A DNA stretch of 64,000 nucleotides. It comes from Phragmites australis (lineage: Eukaryota; Streptophyta; Magnoliopsida; Poales; Poaceae). The notes beneath the pieces are model-generated. The model made no database searches. It was not told the origin of the DNA and worked only from the letters and a program-made list of their open reading frames with translations. The stretch's first letter is position 1; each line of letters begins with the position of its first letter. The translations under genes were made by a program, and so were the position numbers. The stretch is from assembly GCF_958298935.1 (NCBI RefSeq), contig NC_084938.1:8811501-8875500 (forward strand). The letters are read 5' to 3'. This document shows positions 44,121-56,024 of this stretch, one piece after another.

Positions 44121-47097
44121 TATAACACCCTAAATTTCAATTTTTTACAATAGATTAAATTTTTTAGAAGTTAATAGGAGTTGCAATTTTGTTCAATAGA
44201 AAGAAATTAATTTCTAAATTTAATTTGGCCATAGGTTATATAAGTTTGATGCATTCATGCAGTCATAGTTGCAATAGGTTTTTATGCGTGAGAAAAGTTT
44301 GCAAAAGATCGCTAGAAATCGCTCGATTAAAACTCCTTTTGAAAATTAGTTTAAAATCTTAAAATAAAAGCATTTCCAAAATTGATAAAGAGCTCTTGGG
44401 CCGAATCTCCTTCCCCAACCCACTTCCTCCTCCCTCGCCTCTCTCCTTTCCCCCACCCGAGCAGGCCGCCCCCTTTCTCCCCCGCACACCCCGCTAGGCC
44501 GAGCCGGCCTGCTTGCCCCCAAGCCGCTCCCCTCCCTGCCCTCTATCGCTGTTGCGTAGGCCCGGCTGGAGCCAAGCCAAGCTGTGCCGCCCGCTGAGTC
44601 GGCCCCTTTCTTCCTCATCCCACCGGTGCCCTTCCGCTTGTGGAATCCTTCCCCAAAATCGCCGTCTCGATTCGTTTCTCGCCAATTAAGCGCCTCTACT
44701 GCAATCCTCGCCTCCCCAATCAAGTGCCTGGTCGTTTTCCCCTCCCTTAAACCCTCTCAAATGTGATTTCCACCGCATTTATTTCCTTTTAGGCCACCGG
44801 CCATTTCCTTCGAATTCTGGTCGATTGCATTCTCCTCTTGCGTATATAAGCCGGCCATCTTCTTCCTTGCGAGGTTCCGCACCCAAATACACTTGTTTCC
44901 CCCTTCCTTCCGCTCAGAATTGTCCTCAGCGCCGATTCTTCCCGAACGCTGGTGAGTTAGCTCTGCCACCTCAATTCGTCACCGGTGAGCTCCCTTTGAT
45001 CAAATCTATCCCTCTCCCGTGTGCACAGGTTCCTGAGGCCCCATTTGCACCGCTTCTCGGCGTCTCCCCGTCGTCGGAGCTCCGCCCGCACCCAGCTCGA
45101 AGACCCGCCGTTCACCCTCTCCGTTGCCGGCTGCCCTGAGCTCCTCTCCGTGGGGAAGAGACCCACGGTGAGCTTCCCCATGATGCCCTCTCTCTTTTGC
45201 ACCCCTTTTCATCAAGGTCCATGGCCGGTAGCGCATTTTTGTGCTACTCCGGTGAGGTCCCGGCCGCGCGCCGCCTTCAGCCGGCCGTCACCCGTATTCG
45301 CACCGCCGGTCCGAGCCCCCTTTGAAACTTGGCCGTCGATCTCGGATGGATGGCCCAGATTAAAACGGCGCTTACCCCTTCGGATTGGTCCACCATGGAC
45401 CAATGGATCGGCCCTAAGGCCGTGGTCCACGGGTACATGGACTTATTCTTTGAGCTTTTCCAATAGAAAATAAAACCGGTTTCAATTTATGACATCATAA
45501 ATAATGTTTTTCAGTATAAAAACAATTCGGATATTTCTCTAAAAATTGACTAAAATTTGCAGATTAGCCCCTAGAACTTCAAAAACTCAATACTTTTTGC
45601 TCGTAGCTCCGTTTTGGGTGATTTTTGCGCTCAAATGTTCCTAGCGACGTGTAGAATCTTTTTATAGGGGTTTTACCTAGATTTTGTTCTGTGTGGTGTA
45701 CTGTCCTTAGAGGTTTCTTTTGTGTGCTTTTCCGGTCTGTCGTTTAGGAGGTGCGCAGTTCGGGAATCTTCAAGAGCAAGCTTTGAGGACTTTGAGCAAC
45801 CCTCCGCTGAAGGCAAGTGTCCTTGAACATTTTGCCTCTATTTTAGGATTTCATGTGTAGTTTTATCCTTCAATTGCATGCTTGTCTAAATGGAATCCCA
45901 CTTTAGGGTTTACTAGTTTTGTATGACAATTCCTTGTCACCGTTGATGGATCATGGGGTAAAATGGGTAGTTTTTGCTAGTGCAGTCATAAGTTGGGGAA
46001 ATATTAATATGGACTAATGAAATATGCAACAAGAAATTGGGTAATGGTAATCTTGTAGCAACATGGTATAGGGATCCTACAGGATGGTTGGTTTGAGGTG
46101 GTGCTTTATAGCAAGTTTGTGATTGTTCCTGTGTGGGGTTCAAAGGACCGATTCTTGAACATGTAACCAAGTGAATCCACACAACCATGAGGCCTATATG
46201 GGTACAGCCTGGCCAACTAATTAGCCACCCCTCTAACTATGTGGGCACCGTTTGATGATTAAGTGGCACAAGAGGGGGCTTCTGTAGCGATGTAATCGTC
46301 TGTTAGCGGTGAAACCTCAGTGGGTGCCTGCAAGTTGGCGGGAGCTTTGTAAAGGCCCTGTAGTGAGACCCTGACTCCACACCCCGGAAGTGTGAGGCAA
46401 CACGGGAATCACCACTCGTGGGGAAAGTTGTGCAGACTCTGCAGAGTACCTATCTGGTCGATCAGCCATGCTCACGGACAAGAGTGAACTTGGACTTCTT
46501 CAGGATTAGATGGGATCTAGGTTTGGTATGGTTGGTCAGGTAGCCAGGTAATGGAATTACCTGGTGAGTCTTGGTAGTCAGATGGAATCCGAGAAGTCAA
46601 TCCTTTTTGTTTCAGTTGAGTCTTCACACCTAGTAAATAGGTTGCCTGTTGTTGTAGTCATAGGTCATAGTTGCCTAGTGCAGTTAACCTGTGTCTATCC
46701 TTTCCTTGACTGAAGCTCCATAAAATGTTTTCCCTCCACTTGCGGAGTACATTTTTTTACTCACACCAGTTGCCCTTCTTTTGCATCCCCTTTGCTAATC
46801 AGAAGCCATCAATGAAGCCGCTACCATCGAAGAGGACGACTTTGACCTGGAGTTGCTGTTCTAGGCTGGTATGCCCCAAGTCGACGCCTGTGGAAGATGG
46901 AAGCCCTGTTGGCATTGAAGATCTCTTTTGTTCCACTGTGTTTTCATTTAGACCCTCGGGTCCTTTTGTAATAAGTTAAATACCGTTGTAATAATGGCAC
47001 TGTGATAATACACTGATGATGTAGCACATGTATGGAAACTTGATCCTGGCATACGTGTGTTGTGCCCAGTTTTGTTCCTTTAGAACTGGGTGTTACA
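44121..47097 (+). mobile_element. Solo LTR, Tekay type, nested in the Tat element
   Basis: It begins TATAACACCCTAAATTTC (from TGTAACACCC) and ends TAGAACTGGGTGTTACA, giving the mirrored AACACCC/GGGTGTT ends of Tekay-like LTRs. Flanks are CGACC (44116-44120) and CGACT (47098-47102), a 5-bp target duplication with one change. The 2977-bp length suits Tekay/Del. The interior has a G/C-rich leader-like block (44390-45450) whose Pro-rich frames are not genes, and the GGTTGGCGGGAGCTTTGTAA-style words near 46340 that recur in grass LTRs. No internal coding region remains. Confidence 0.88.
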
Positions 47098-47109
47098 CGA
47101 CTCTACGCA

Positions 47110-49264
47110 GACTCCGCTCACCCCTTGATCTCCTCCAAGGCTCCACGGAGCCTTGCTGCTTCATCTCAGGTTACGTCACGGGCCGCAGCGAGATTCTGGC
47201 GCCACGCACTTCCTAACGCCCTCATCAAAAGCAGTTGCTGCGGAACACGACACAGGAAAGATAAGGTAAGCAGCCCAAGAAACCACAGCCAAGGAAACCT
47301 TGGGTAGAAGCATACCTGCCAGGCCGCAACCTCTAGGTGCGCCTCCACTTCCTCCAGAGAGCTCCGAGCCTTAGACAGCTCAATCTCTCTGCTCCTAAGA
47401 AAAGATGAGGCGAAGGAAAAAGCTTTCAGTGCCTCCGAGCGAAGCATGAAGTCTTCCAAAATCAAGGCCTCGAAACAAAGGCCCCCTCTATCGGTGCAGC
47501 TGTTGCCACCACTGAGGGACCAACTCCCTTGGTACTAACCATGAGGGCCAGAGCATGAACTGTCATGACGTCTCGAGGCGTCAAGGCCGTCACCTCCAGA
47601 TTGACCATCATGGACACCTCCGGAGGGGTCATCACATTCTGCTAGGGCTCTGGAACCTCTGGAGTGGGAGCCACAGATGGGTCCATCTCGGTGACTAGTG
47701 AAACATCCCAAGAACGCAAGTCAGGATCCTGGCACATCACTACAGCAAGATATAAACCAACAGAGTAACGTCTCACCAAGGCCCTTGATCTGTTCATCAG
47801 AGGGGCCCGTGACATCCTCACCATCTGAGTCAACGAACCCCCAATCCATATCAAAATCCTGGGAGGCCTCACCCTCTCTTCGGCTGTGGCTATGGGAGGA
47901 CCCTTCCCACGATCGCTTCCTCCGAGCCTGGTCTCACCTCTAGACATAACACAAGCGACAAAGGTGTCGGCAGCCTGCCTTAGCGCTTCACCCTGGCCAC
48001 CACTGCCCTGGACGACTCAGTCATCGAGCTAGTCTGTGAACCTTCAGAAGTAGGAGGGAGCTATGCCTAAAGAGGGATCGTAGGGATCGCGGAGGCCACA
48101 GCACTAGAAACCCCGCGCCCTCGCTTCCCGGGAACCTGGGGCTCTGCCGTGTCTGGCCACGCTGAAGCCACTACTCCGTGGTGGAAGCAGATGCGGTTAT
48201 ACCGCTCCTAGCTCCCAACCAGATCCATACGCTGGTCCCACTCTGTGGTAGTAGGCAGACCCAAGAACTCCTCCATGACTTCGGCTGCTCACTCCAGTGG
48301 AAGGCAATCCTTTGAAAGAAAAAGACGTTTCACCTCCGCAAAATCAAAGCTATAGAATGAGGTTGACTCACCTGAACTAACGGTGGGCCCGGAGTACACG
48401 TTCGGCTCTTTGTCCCTGCCTTGTGCAAAGATGTGTTCCCAATCCACCCGAAGGGGCCAGATATGTAGCATTGTGAACTCCTTCACGAGATCACGCATCC
48501 TCATCCTCTGAGCCACCCTTTGGAGAAGTGCCAATCATGAAGCGAGCTGGGCAACGGAGATCTCTGCCACAGGGGTCCGAATGTACTCAATGCCCTGATT
48601 CGTAGAATGGAGGGGGGCCCTGACACCTACATCATAGTAGAACCATCGCTCTGACCACCCAAAGTACCACTGGCTATTGATGGCCTTCGTTGGAAATGCA
48701 TTATGATATTCTGGTCGAAGCTAGAAGTTCACGTTGCTAGAGCTAAGGGCCTTTGTCACTCCGTCCTTCGTCTGGGTCTTCGGCTAGCAACTCGCCTCAT
48801 GGATGGAGGAGAAAAGTTCCTCTCCCTTCGCATCCCTATACCCGCATGGCCCATTCAAAGATTGCCAGGTGGGCAGTCATGTTGACCACAAAGTGTGGTA
48901 GCTCTATGTAAAAAAGGCGAAGCAACCCCTCGAGAAGCAGCACTGCTAGGAAGCCGAGGCCCATGTCAAAAAAGGCCTCGAACACCATGGCCTCGTGGCT
49001 CTAAGGATCCAGAACTGCTTCATCCTGCAGTGCTCGAGTGACGAACTTAGAAGGGATCTTCCCCTCCTTGACCATCTGGTCGAGCTCGGCCTCACTGATG
49101 GAGGATTCCCCCAGCTTGCTGGTCTATCGGGGATACTTTCGGATGGCACGGTGGTCCTCCACACCAAGTGGCGGCCCAGGCAGCAGCGGAGGAATCGCCA
49201 CCGCTTGAGCATCCGTCACCCTGCGCACATCGACGACTCCGCTTTGAGCACTAGAGCTAAACAT
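47110..49264 (-). pseudogene. Tat antisense ORF, N-terminal part (Transposase_28-like)
   Basis: From an ATG at 49264 the reverse strand reads MFSSSAQSGVVDVRR, ISEAELDQMVKEGKIPSKFV, then FFDMGLGFLAVLLLEGLL and RLFYIELPHFVVNMTAHLAI. This is the start of the 'putative gypsy type transposon' domain (Pfam Transposase_28) found in grass retrotransposon-associated proteins. It continues with SQWYFGWSERWFYYDVG near 48690-48630, RMRDLVKEFTMLHIWPLRVD (48500-48440), an acidic/Ser linker (47947-47642) and a coiled-coil-like helix (LRSREIELSKARSSLEEVEA, 47410-47330). Its role in Tat elements is unknown. Several stops interrupt it, and it is split by the Tekay LTR. Confidence 0.75.
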
Positions 49265-49781
49265 GATGATCCCTGGAAGGCAACGAAAAGCACTGGATGA
49301 CAGTGGAAGATGGGAGTGCTATGGTGAGTCACGCGTGTTGGCTAAAGCAGATGCAGATAGAAGCATAGGCATTAGGTAGGGCCTCTAGTTGGCTGGAACC
49401 TCCACCTTATAAACTAAGGTGGGAATTACTTCCTCCTAGAAACGCACACGCATGCCTCGTCCTTTCACCCACGAGGCCACGGTCATTGGGGAGCGAAACC
49501 ACCCCCCACGACCCTACAATGATGAGGCAACACGTGTCCCACTACTGCTCGATAAGGCGTGACCATGCCGCTGAATGCAGGACGCATTGAATGCCCCCTC
49601 ACAGGTGTTACCAGATGGTCAGTTCAAATCGATTTGTTTGAACTTTGCAAAACAACTTGAACAAGATGAAGGACCGTAGGTCACTAGACGCGAAGCCAGG
49701 GACCGTCAGAGGCCCCGCTTCAAAAAACCGCAGGGCCGGCCACTCCACTAGCTGCCCTCAAGAGGGGCTACTATTCAGGGT
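49265..49781. other. Tat 3' end: antisense ORF upstream region and polypurine-like tract
   Basis: This would hold the promoter of the antisense ORF, which no motif here confirms. It ends with AAGAGGGGCTACTATTCAGGG (49760-49780), a purine-rich tract that likely served as plus-strand primer before the LTR. Confidence 0.5.
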
Positions 49782-50573
49782 TGTCGTTAAGGACCCCTGA
49801 CTCCCCTGACTCCGTCAGCCTACTCCTGAGAATCACAGATCTCCAAAGGCCCTTCAGGTCTCCAGGCTCCGGGGCTCTTCGAAGCCCCTGCCATCCGAAG
49901 CCTAGGCGGGCTCTCTGGAGCCCCTACCCTCCGAAGCCTAGGTGGGTTCTCCAGAGCCCCTATCCTCCGAAGCCTAGGTGGGCTCTCTGGAGCCCCTATC
50001 CTTTGAAGGATAGGGTAGCCTCCCCTGAGCCTAGAGGGTGAGCCATCAGGTCTTAGCAAAAGATTAGCCAGAAGGGGCCCACAAGATGTTCTTCGCCTGC
50101 AAGGAAGTGACCAGCATTTAATACCCATGCAAGTGGAGGTCATCATGACATTCCAGCGCAAGTGGTTGCTGGCCTCACACCCTGGACAATACGGCGCTGT
50201 AATAGGTGGTCGGCCTAGTGCATCACCCTTAGGACCACTTGCACCATTTATTTGCTATAGTGGATAATATCTTCTAAGTAGGGTAAAAGTATTCTACCTA
50301 GACCTAGGCTAGTGATTCAACCGGCCCTAGGCCTATGTGGTATAGCGATGGCTGGTATCTCTATCTCTGTTAGAGCAAACTTGTATACTTGCACCCTAAC
50401 AACACTATATATATAGACCCTTGGCCATCATGCGAGGAGAGGAGATCTTTTCTTATCAATATAAACAACACACCGGTATTCCTTCCTCTCCACTTCTTCT
50501 CCAAGATTGAGTCTCCTCTCTAGAGGAAGTTCTCACCGCACTTGTTTGTGGAAGATATTTTCTTGCACCAACA
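49782..50573 (+). mobile_element. 3' LTR of the Tat element
   Basis: TGTCGTTAAGGACCCC starts the LTR and CTTGCACCAACA ends it; 792 bp. Near the start it has four CCGAAGCCTAGG-type repeats (49885-50000) of about 37 bp, a length variation absent from the solo LTR at 10723. A TATA-like CTATATATATAG lies at 50405. The 5' partner is not in the window. Confidence 0.85.
49885..50010 (+). repeat. 37-bp tandem repeats in the Tat LTR
   Basis: CCGAAGCCTAGGCGGGCTCT, CCGAAGCCTAGGTGGGTTCT and CCGAAGCCTAGGTGGGCTCT recur with GAGCCCCTATCCT between them at roughly 37-bp steps. Confidence 0.85.
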
Positions 50574-50578
50574 GTGTG

Positions 50579-51490
50579 TGAGCACTCAAGATGGAATTTG
50601 TCCCTTCTATATAACAGGAGAGTTATCTCTGGGCCCCTAAATGTGGTTGGATTAGAAAGTGCATGGTCATGCCAATGTGATTAAACAGTTAATCATGAGT
50701 TGAGTAATCCACTACAAGATTGAGTGAATGGTCGAGCTATCACAAGGATGGAACGTGTCTCACCTTGAGCTTGGCTAGTATCGTGAGGCAAACGTATTGG
50801 TGTATGCATATATCAATGTTTAGCTGATATAATCTTTATGTATATTCGAGAGTCAATAAGCCTTGCGAGGGACCATTGTTGATTTCGGTTCAGAAATGAG
50901 TTTTCGAGTTGTAGCCATTTGTACATGAACCTAACGGATCACACACTTAATAGGTTGGAACAAGACACATGGATTGGATCCGTAAGAGAGTTTGATCGGA
51001 TTGTGATCCATGTGGGACTAGAGTCCAGATGGGATACAAACGTGAAAGCCCATAGCAGGATCTATATAAGGGGAAGCATGGGGAGGGACGCGTATGATTG
51101 AGCCACTCCAAAACCCTAGTCGTGCCCGCTGCACCCGACCTCTCGAAACTCTAGTTGTATGTGCAGTGCTAGCATACCATGTTCAATGTTCCACCCCAGC
51201 ACATGTGGATACTATAGAGGTTCTCCTGCCATTGCAACGCTAATCGGATTGGTGACGGCAAGGTGTGATGATGGAGCTTGGAGTTTATCAAAACTTGTCG
51301 GGGAGCTTGTTGAAGCTTGTTGGTTGCTTCCTCCACATCGACGCTCATGACATTGGACTTCTCCAACTCTTCTTCCACTGCACTGCGTGTCAAGTGGTAA
51401 CGATCTAAGATCCCCTACTCGTATGATTTTCTGATTGAACATGGTAAATTTTTTTGCTTTGCAATAGCGTAGCCTATCCGTTCTCCAACA
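50579..51490 (+). mobile_element. Solo LTR adjacent to the Tat LTR
   Basis: TG at 50579 (TGAGCACTCAAGATGG) and CA at 51490 (TTCTCCAACA) bound a 912-bp noncoding segment flanked by GTGTG and GTGTT, a 5-bp duplication with one mismatch. It contains a TATA box at 51063 and leader words (AAACCCTAGTCGTG) typical of grass copia LTRs. It sits five bases from the end of the preceding LTR. The start is less certain than the end. Confidence 0.5.
51063..51069 (+). promoter_or_regulatory. TATA box of the 50579-51490 LTR
   Basis: TATATAA within ATCTATATAAGGGGAAGCAT, about 420 bases before the LTR end. Confidence 0.55.
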
Positions 51491-52070
51491 GTGTTCAGGC
51501 TCATCGTTGATCTTCTACTATGGTCATCATTGATTTGTTGTTGATAGCTTTGCTGCCATGCTATTCTTATATTGAGACATTGTGTTGATTCTCTGTTAGC
51601 CTGATATCATTGATGTGTTGCCATCTAAGTGTTGTTCCAGCTAGTTGTGGGTTGCTTCTGTGTGCCGACCGATCATGGTGCTATCCATTTATGTTATGTT
51701 ACCTATCTCCCTGATGCTATTGTATGGTTGATGTTGATGATGGTGCATGCTCCTGATGTTTTTGCTTCTATTACCAAATGATGAGGCCCAATACCTAGCT
51801 CTTTTGATGGTAGTAGTGTGTTTCTCCTTGCCCCGATTGTCTGATAGCTGGTCTCTATTCTTTTGCTGGCATAGCTGTCTTGTTGCCAGCCCCGCTGCCC
51901 TGTTGTTGTTCACTTGTTGCCAGCCTTGCTGTCTCATTGTCATTCGCCTATTGCCACTCTTGCTGCTCTGTTGCCGTCTACTTATTGTTGGCCCTGCTGT
52001 TGTGGTTGTCTCTCTGTTATTCGTGGCCTAGTGATGGTGGGTTTGTTTTGTGGCTGCTGGTAGCTTGATG
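51491..52070. other. T/G-rich sequence with degenerate ~33-bp repeats
   Basis: From 51868 to about 52010 four degraded units of the TTGTTGCCAGCCTTGCTGTC type follow each other at 33-36-bp steps. The same style of sequence resumes at 58293 after the inserted element. Frames here are by-products of the repeat. Confidence 0.45.
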
Positions 52071-52075
52071 ATGGT

Positions 52076-52933
52076 TCATGGGAGTATTGCTCGATCTTCT
52101 GAAATGTCATGTGATAAAATGATTTGGTGGAGTTTCAATGTTGACGATCCGAAGGCTCCGACAAGAATAGATCGAGAAGCCTTACAACCACTACACCGCT
52201 ACTCTATGGTTATCAACTATGCCAAAATGCAGTTGACCTCGCCAATAAGGCTTTTTCTACAAGCGAATCGAGAACAGAAGCAAGAACATGGTAGATGCAA
52301 TCTAAATATTGCTAATTACTAATGAAGAGCTCGAAGTTGGGGTTCCGCAAACTGATATATGACAAAACTGTCTAAACCAAATAATCTAAGGAAAACTCAA
52401 GCCTAAACTATGATGACTATTGTATATATATAGGGGGGGACAAGAGGAGGTTGACCTAGGGTTGTGCGGCTGAGGGTGTAGGTATACACAACTTGGACTC
52501 TGACCCCGACATACTTACAAGACCCGATAAGGCCCAAAACGGTGATTCAACACTTTATTTCAATGACTCTTACTAATTCCTAATGAATCTAAGGGTGACA
52601 CCAGATCCATTGGAAATGGATCGTTATAAACTTTCTAGTAAATCCAAGAACACCTCAGTTGGACTATATATCCGAAAGTTATACCTATTTTATTAACGTG
52701 CTATCCTAAGACTTCGACTAGACTTTGGAGTCCGACTAGGGCTTGACTTTGAGTCCGATTAGATTTGGCCTTCGAGGGATAATGTCTAGGTGTGGTTGTG
52801 GTGTTTCTCCCATGTTCTTAAGCAATAAAACAACACAAAAACTTAGTACCATTATATTCTTTACCAAGAAAGTATGAATAGTGAAGAACGAGTTCACCTT
52901 ATATATATATCCGAAGGAGCGATGTTCTCATCA
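52076..52933 (-). repeat. 3' LTR of the gag-protease element
   Basis: About 858 bp. It aligns along its length with 57449-58287. Shared blocks include GGGAGTATTGC, CTACACCGCTACTC-like and CCCAAAACGGTGA. The element's outer LTR end on this side is next to ATGGT. Confidence 0.9.
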
Positions 52934-54280
52934 TACTCCCCTTCTTTACAAAAAATTATCCTCGGTTTGCATATCGCATTATCTTGCTCATAAACTTCTA
53001 CACAAAAGCAAAATACGCAAGTAACTCTCGTTATATAATATTATAAATTCTTTATCAAACAATTTCAATTCTCTTTTAAATGATTATACCTGATCATCAT
53101 TTGCCATAATAGACAACAGTGGTATAATGTATGCATTTGTCACTTCTTGCTCCCCTTCTTTACAAGATGTGATATTGCATGATATCATGCTATCAATTTG
53201 CATCTTTTGTACAAAGTAAGGTGCATCAATGGTTGTGGTGTACGGTAGCATCCAGTAATGTTCCCATTCTTGTGAACTATTTAGTGGTTTGCAAATATAA
53301 CTAGAGAAACATGACATGGCATTAATAGTGCTATCACAGTCCTTTAAATGATCACTTTGTAGCACAATAGTCAGAGATTTTAGATTTGAACAAATATAAA
53401 CTCGATGCACCATATATTATAATTTATCATTGTATTTTCCAATACCATGAAAAGTATTTTGTGATAAGCATGGTAAGTCAAATTTAAGTTTTAAATTCTC
53501 CTCTAAACTATTCAGATCACAAAGCAAATCAAATTACATATAACCTAAAGTATTTAGAGAAGATAGCAATTTCAGCTCTTCTAGCTCACTAGGAATGCAT
53601 TGAACGTGTTTAATTTTAGAATGACTATTCATTTGTAAAATAGAATTAACATATTCATTCTCAAGTTGTGGTTGTGATATAAGTGAAGCATTACCACACA
53701 ACTCTTTTTTATCACAAGGAATAGTAAACAAATCATCTTATGACAAAGATAAATCAAGAATTGGTGGACAATTTTAGCGTATCAAAACATTTCTCACCTT
53801 GAGTGATTTTAGCACCTTTTTCAATACCTTTGTACTTTTCCTCAAATAATATAGGTGCATTAGCATTTGTACCTTTTTGAAACATGCATGGGGTGGCAAG
53901 TGTCTCCTCTTTCTCCTTGTTTTTCTTCTCTTCATCCATTGCTTTGTTGATTTTGTTATCCTACAAAAGGTTAGAAACAACAGGAAGCAAAGAGCTAGAT
54001 ATATCCTCAATTGAAACTAAGGCATTTTTGCATTTCAAAGCATAACATGTTAGCTCATTATCATAAATTTCAGCAATGTTAGATTTAGTGGTAAATATAA
54101 CACACCTTTGTAGTTTAAGTCCATCAGACTTAGAATTTGGTGTCGCTTTCTCTTTTTTGGGTGGGAAAATATATTTTTCTACTTGTTGATTTTCAAATTC
54201 ATGCTCACGTTCTTTTCTCTCATTTTTAGCTATCTCTTTTTCACATTTTACAATTTTAGCAGGGGTTAAGGTAGAAAATT
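52934..54280 (-). pseudogene. Uncharacterised coding-like region downstream of protease
   Basis: Reverse-strand frames are Lys/Glu-rich at first (AKNERKEREHEFENQ near 54230-54180, KIFPP-type, then DEEKKNKEKEETLATPCMFQ at 53935-53880). Later come Leu/Ser-rich stretches (ELCGNASLISQPQLENEYVN; CKPLNSSQEWEHYWMLPYTT at 53290-53230) ending EGEQEVTNAYIIPLLSIMAN. This is where pol would lie. I recognise no known domain; similar wording occurs in unannotated repeat proteins of grasses, from memory. Several stops break it. Confidence 0.5.
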
Positions 54281-54620
54281 TATTTTCTTTTCTTTATGCA
54301 TGAGGGTGTACTTATTACTTTTAGCATGATATGTTGTATCAGTATCAAACTTCTATGGTCATCCTAACAAAAGTGAGTATGCTTGCATAGGCACTACATC
54401 AAAATCAGCACAATCATGGTATGAACTGAATGAAAAATGCACCGTGGCTGTTTGCACTACCTTCACCTTACCGCTGTTGTTGAACTACTAAATCTGGTAT
54501 GGGTGAGAATGTGTTCTTGTCGGCAAGGCAAGCTTCTTGATCAATTCTGAACTTACCAAGTTGTTGTAGCTCCCTCCATCAATAATGACATGAACACAGT
54601 AATCCTTAACTATGAGAAAC
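54281..54620 (-). pseudogene. Aspartic protease of the gag-protease element
   Basis: Reverse strand: HVIIDGGSYNNLVSSELIKK near 54590-54535 contains the active-site DGGS, here intact. It is followed by LALPTRTHSHPYQI, a stop, KVKVVQTATVHFSFSSYHD and PMQAYSLLLG, the normal C-terminal part. At least two stops inactivate this copy. It would process Gag. Confidence 0.8.
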
Positions 54621-54622
54621 AT

Positions 54623-56024
54623 CTAAAATAAATTGTGATGTTGTAGCTGTTCCACTTGCTCCATTTGAGGGCTTAACACTCGCTGCATAGTGAGCGTCCT
54701 ATAATTCTCTATGGCAGTGGCACCAAACACTTCCTCGCTGTTGATATCCGTCTCATGTTCATCCTCATCAACTGTATGGTTAGCTGTAAGAGCATATTCA
54801 TACTTAACATCACTAGCACTTACATATCCACCGTCACATGTTTCAATGTATGCTTGCAAACTTGGGTAATCCTTCATGACATGGCTCATTCCCTTGCGTC
54901 AGCAGCAAACAATCCTAGTCATACGGCCGGAGCAACAGAAAAGGAAATCTTGGCTGGAGCCTACACACTAGTAGATTTTCTTACCTCAGGTGCATGTGAT
55001 GGTGTCGAAGGTGCTGTTGAACGTGCGCTACTCGAGAAGGGGGTAGCAGACCGTATAGTTGAAGGCGGGGTTGTTTTAACTTGTCCTAGTGTTGATCTTG
55101 GTGTAGATGTGCTTTCAAAATTGTTCCTTAGCCTCTGTTGTCGTTCCTGCAATTTTTTTTTTTGCCAAATATGCAAGTTGGAACAATCTAGGGACACTAT
55201 CATATTCTTTGTAATCAACCATGTCCTAAATTTCTCGCCTTAACCCTCCATAAAAGCGTGCAACTACAATATCTTCATCCTCAATAATATCGCAACATAG
55301 CATACTAATTTGCAGCTCCTGATAATATTCTTCTATTATTCTATTGCCTTGATTTAAGTGTTGCAATTTCTTATGCAAATCTCGTTTAAAAGAGGGTGGA
55401 ACAAATCTGTTTCGCATAGCAACCTTCAAAGCATCCCATGTAGTAAGGAGCTAACCCATCGTTGCATATCCTATTACATCAGATGATAGCAAAATCTTTA
55501 AATTCACTAGTGGCTTGCCTAACTCTATGCACTTCAAGAACTAAATGAGCATTAAATTTTTGTTCTACCATCATCTCCTAATCTAGATACATTTCAACAT
55601 CATAAACACCTGCAAACTTGACTTTAGCAAATGGATCATCATTAACACATGCATTATGTTACTGAAAGGTATTACCTTTCATACCTTGTCGATTGGAGTT
55701 AAGACGGTTCCTTTGTCATGCATGAAATGCATCACGTTCTTATCTTGAAATTTCATCATCCATGACAGACTCATCATGTTCATAGGCTGCACCATGAGGA
55801 TCCACATTCCTCTTGTTTGGTGGCTGATTGACCAACCTATCAAAGCATGCATTGAGCATTGCAATACTATCGTTGAGTCGTTGCAATGTAGTATTTGTTT
55901 CCGCAAGCTTCTTATCGATGTCACCATTAATAGAAAAGTAGTGCTCATCTAATATCATCGTGAGTTCTTCCCTCAAAACACACTCTTGTGCATCTGATGC
56001 TTCACCTGCCATCGTTAGTAGCAA
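54623..56024 (-). pseudogene. Gag of the gag-protease element
   Basis: It starts near 56012 (MAGEASDAQECVLREEL) and continues with a coiled-coil-like LNDSIAMLNACFDRLV. The core at 55429-55226 holds FVPPSFKRDLHKKLQHLNQG and RIIEEYYQELQ, the retrotransposon gag signature. A Thr/Ser-rich linker and a knuckle-like GMSHVMKDYPS follow near 54890-54855, and then an acidic stretch (DEDEHETDINSEE). Frames are broken between blocks. Confidence 0.8.

Larger units (their letters stand above)
37000..50573 (+). mobile_element. Ty3/gypsy Tat-type retrotransposon with 3' LTR, 5' truncated
   Basis: The forward-strand order is gag, protease, RT, RNase H, a second RNase H, integrase, 48-bp tandem repeats, a long reverse-strand ORF region and a 3' LTR (49782-50573). 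Dual RNase H and an antisense ORF in a long 3' region are marks of the Tat group. A Tekay solo LTR (44121-47097) is nested inside, so the element's own length is about 10.6 kb here. The 5' LTR is absent. All genes are broken by frameshifts and stops. Confidence 0.88.

Noticed and set aside
44382..45473. Proline-rich proteins at 44.4-45.5 kb
   Set aside because: They fall in the G/C-rich leader of a solo LTR with defined ends; no domain and no shared frame with other copies can be shown.
51212..51442. Reverse-strand ORFs near 51.3 kb
   Set aside because: They are shadows within a noncoding LTR region.
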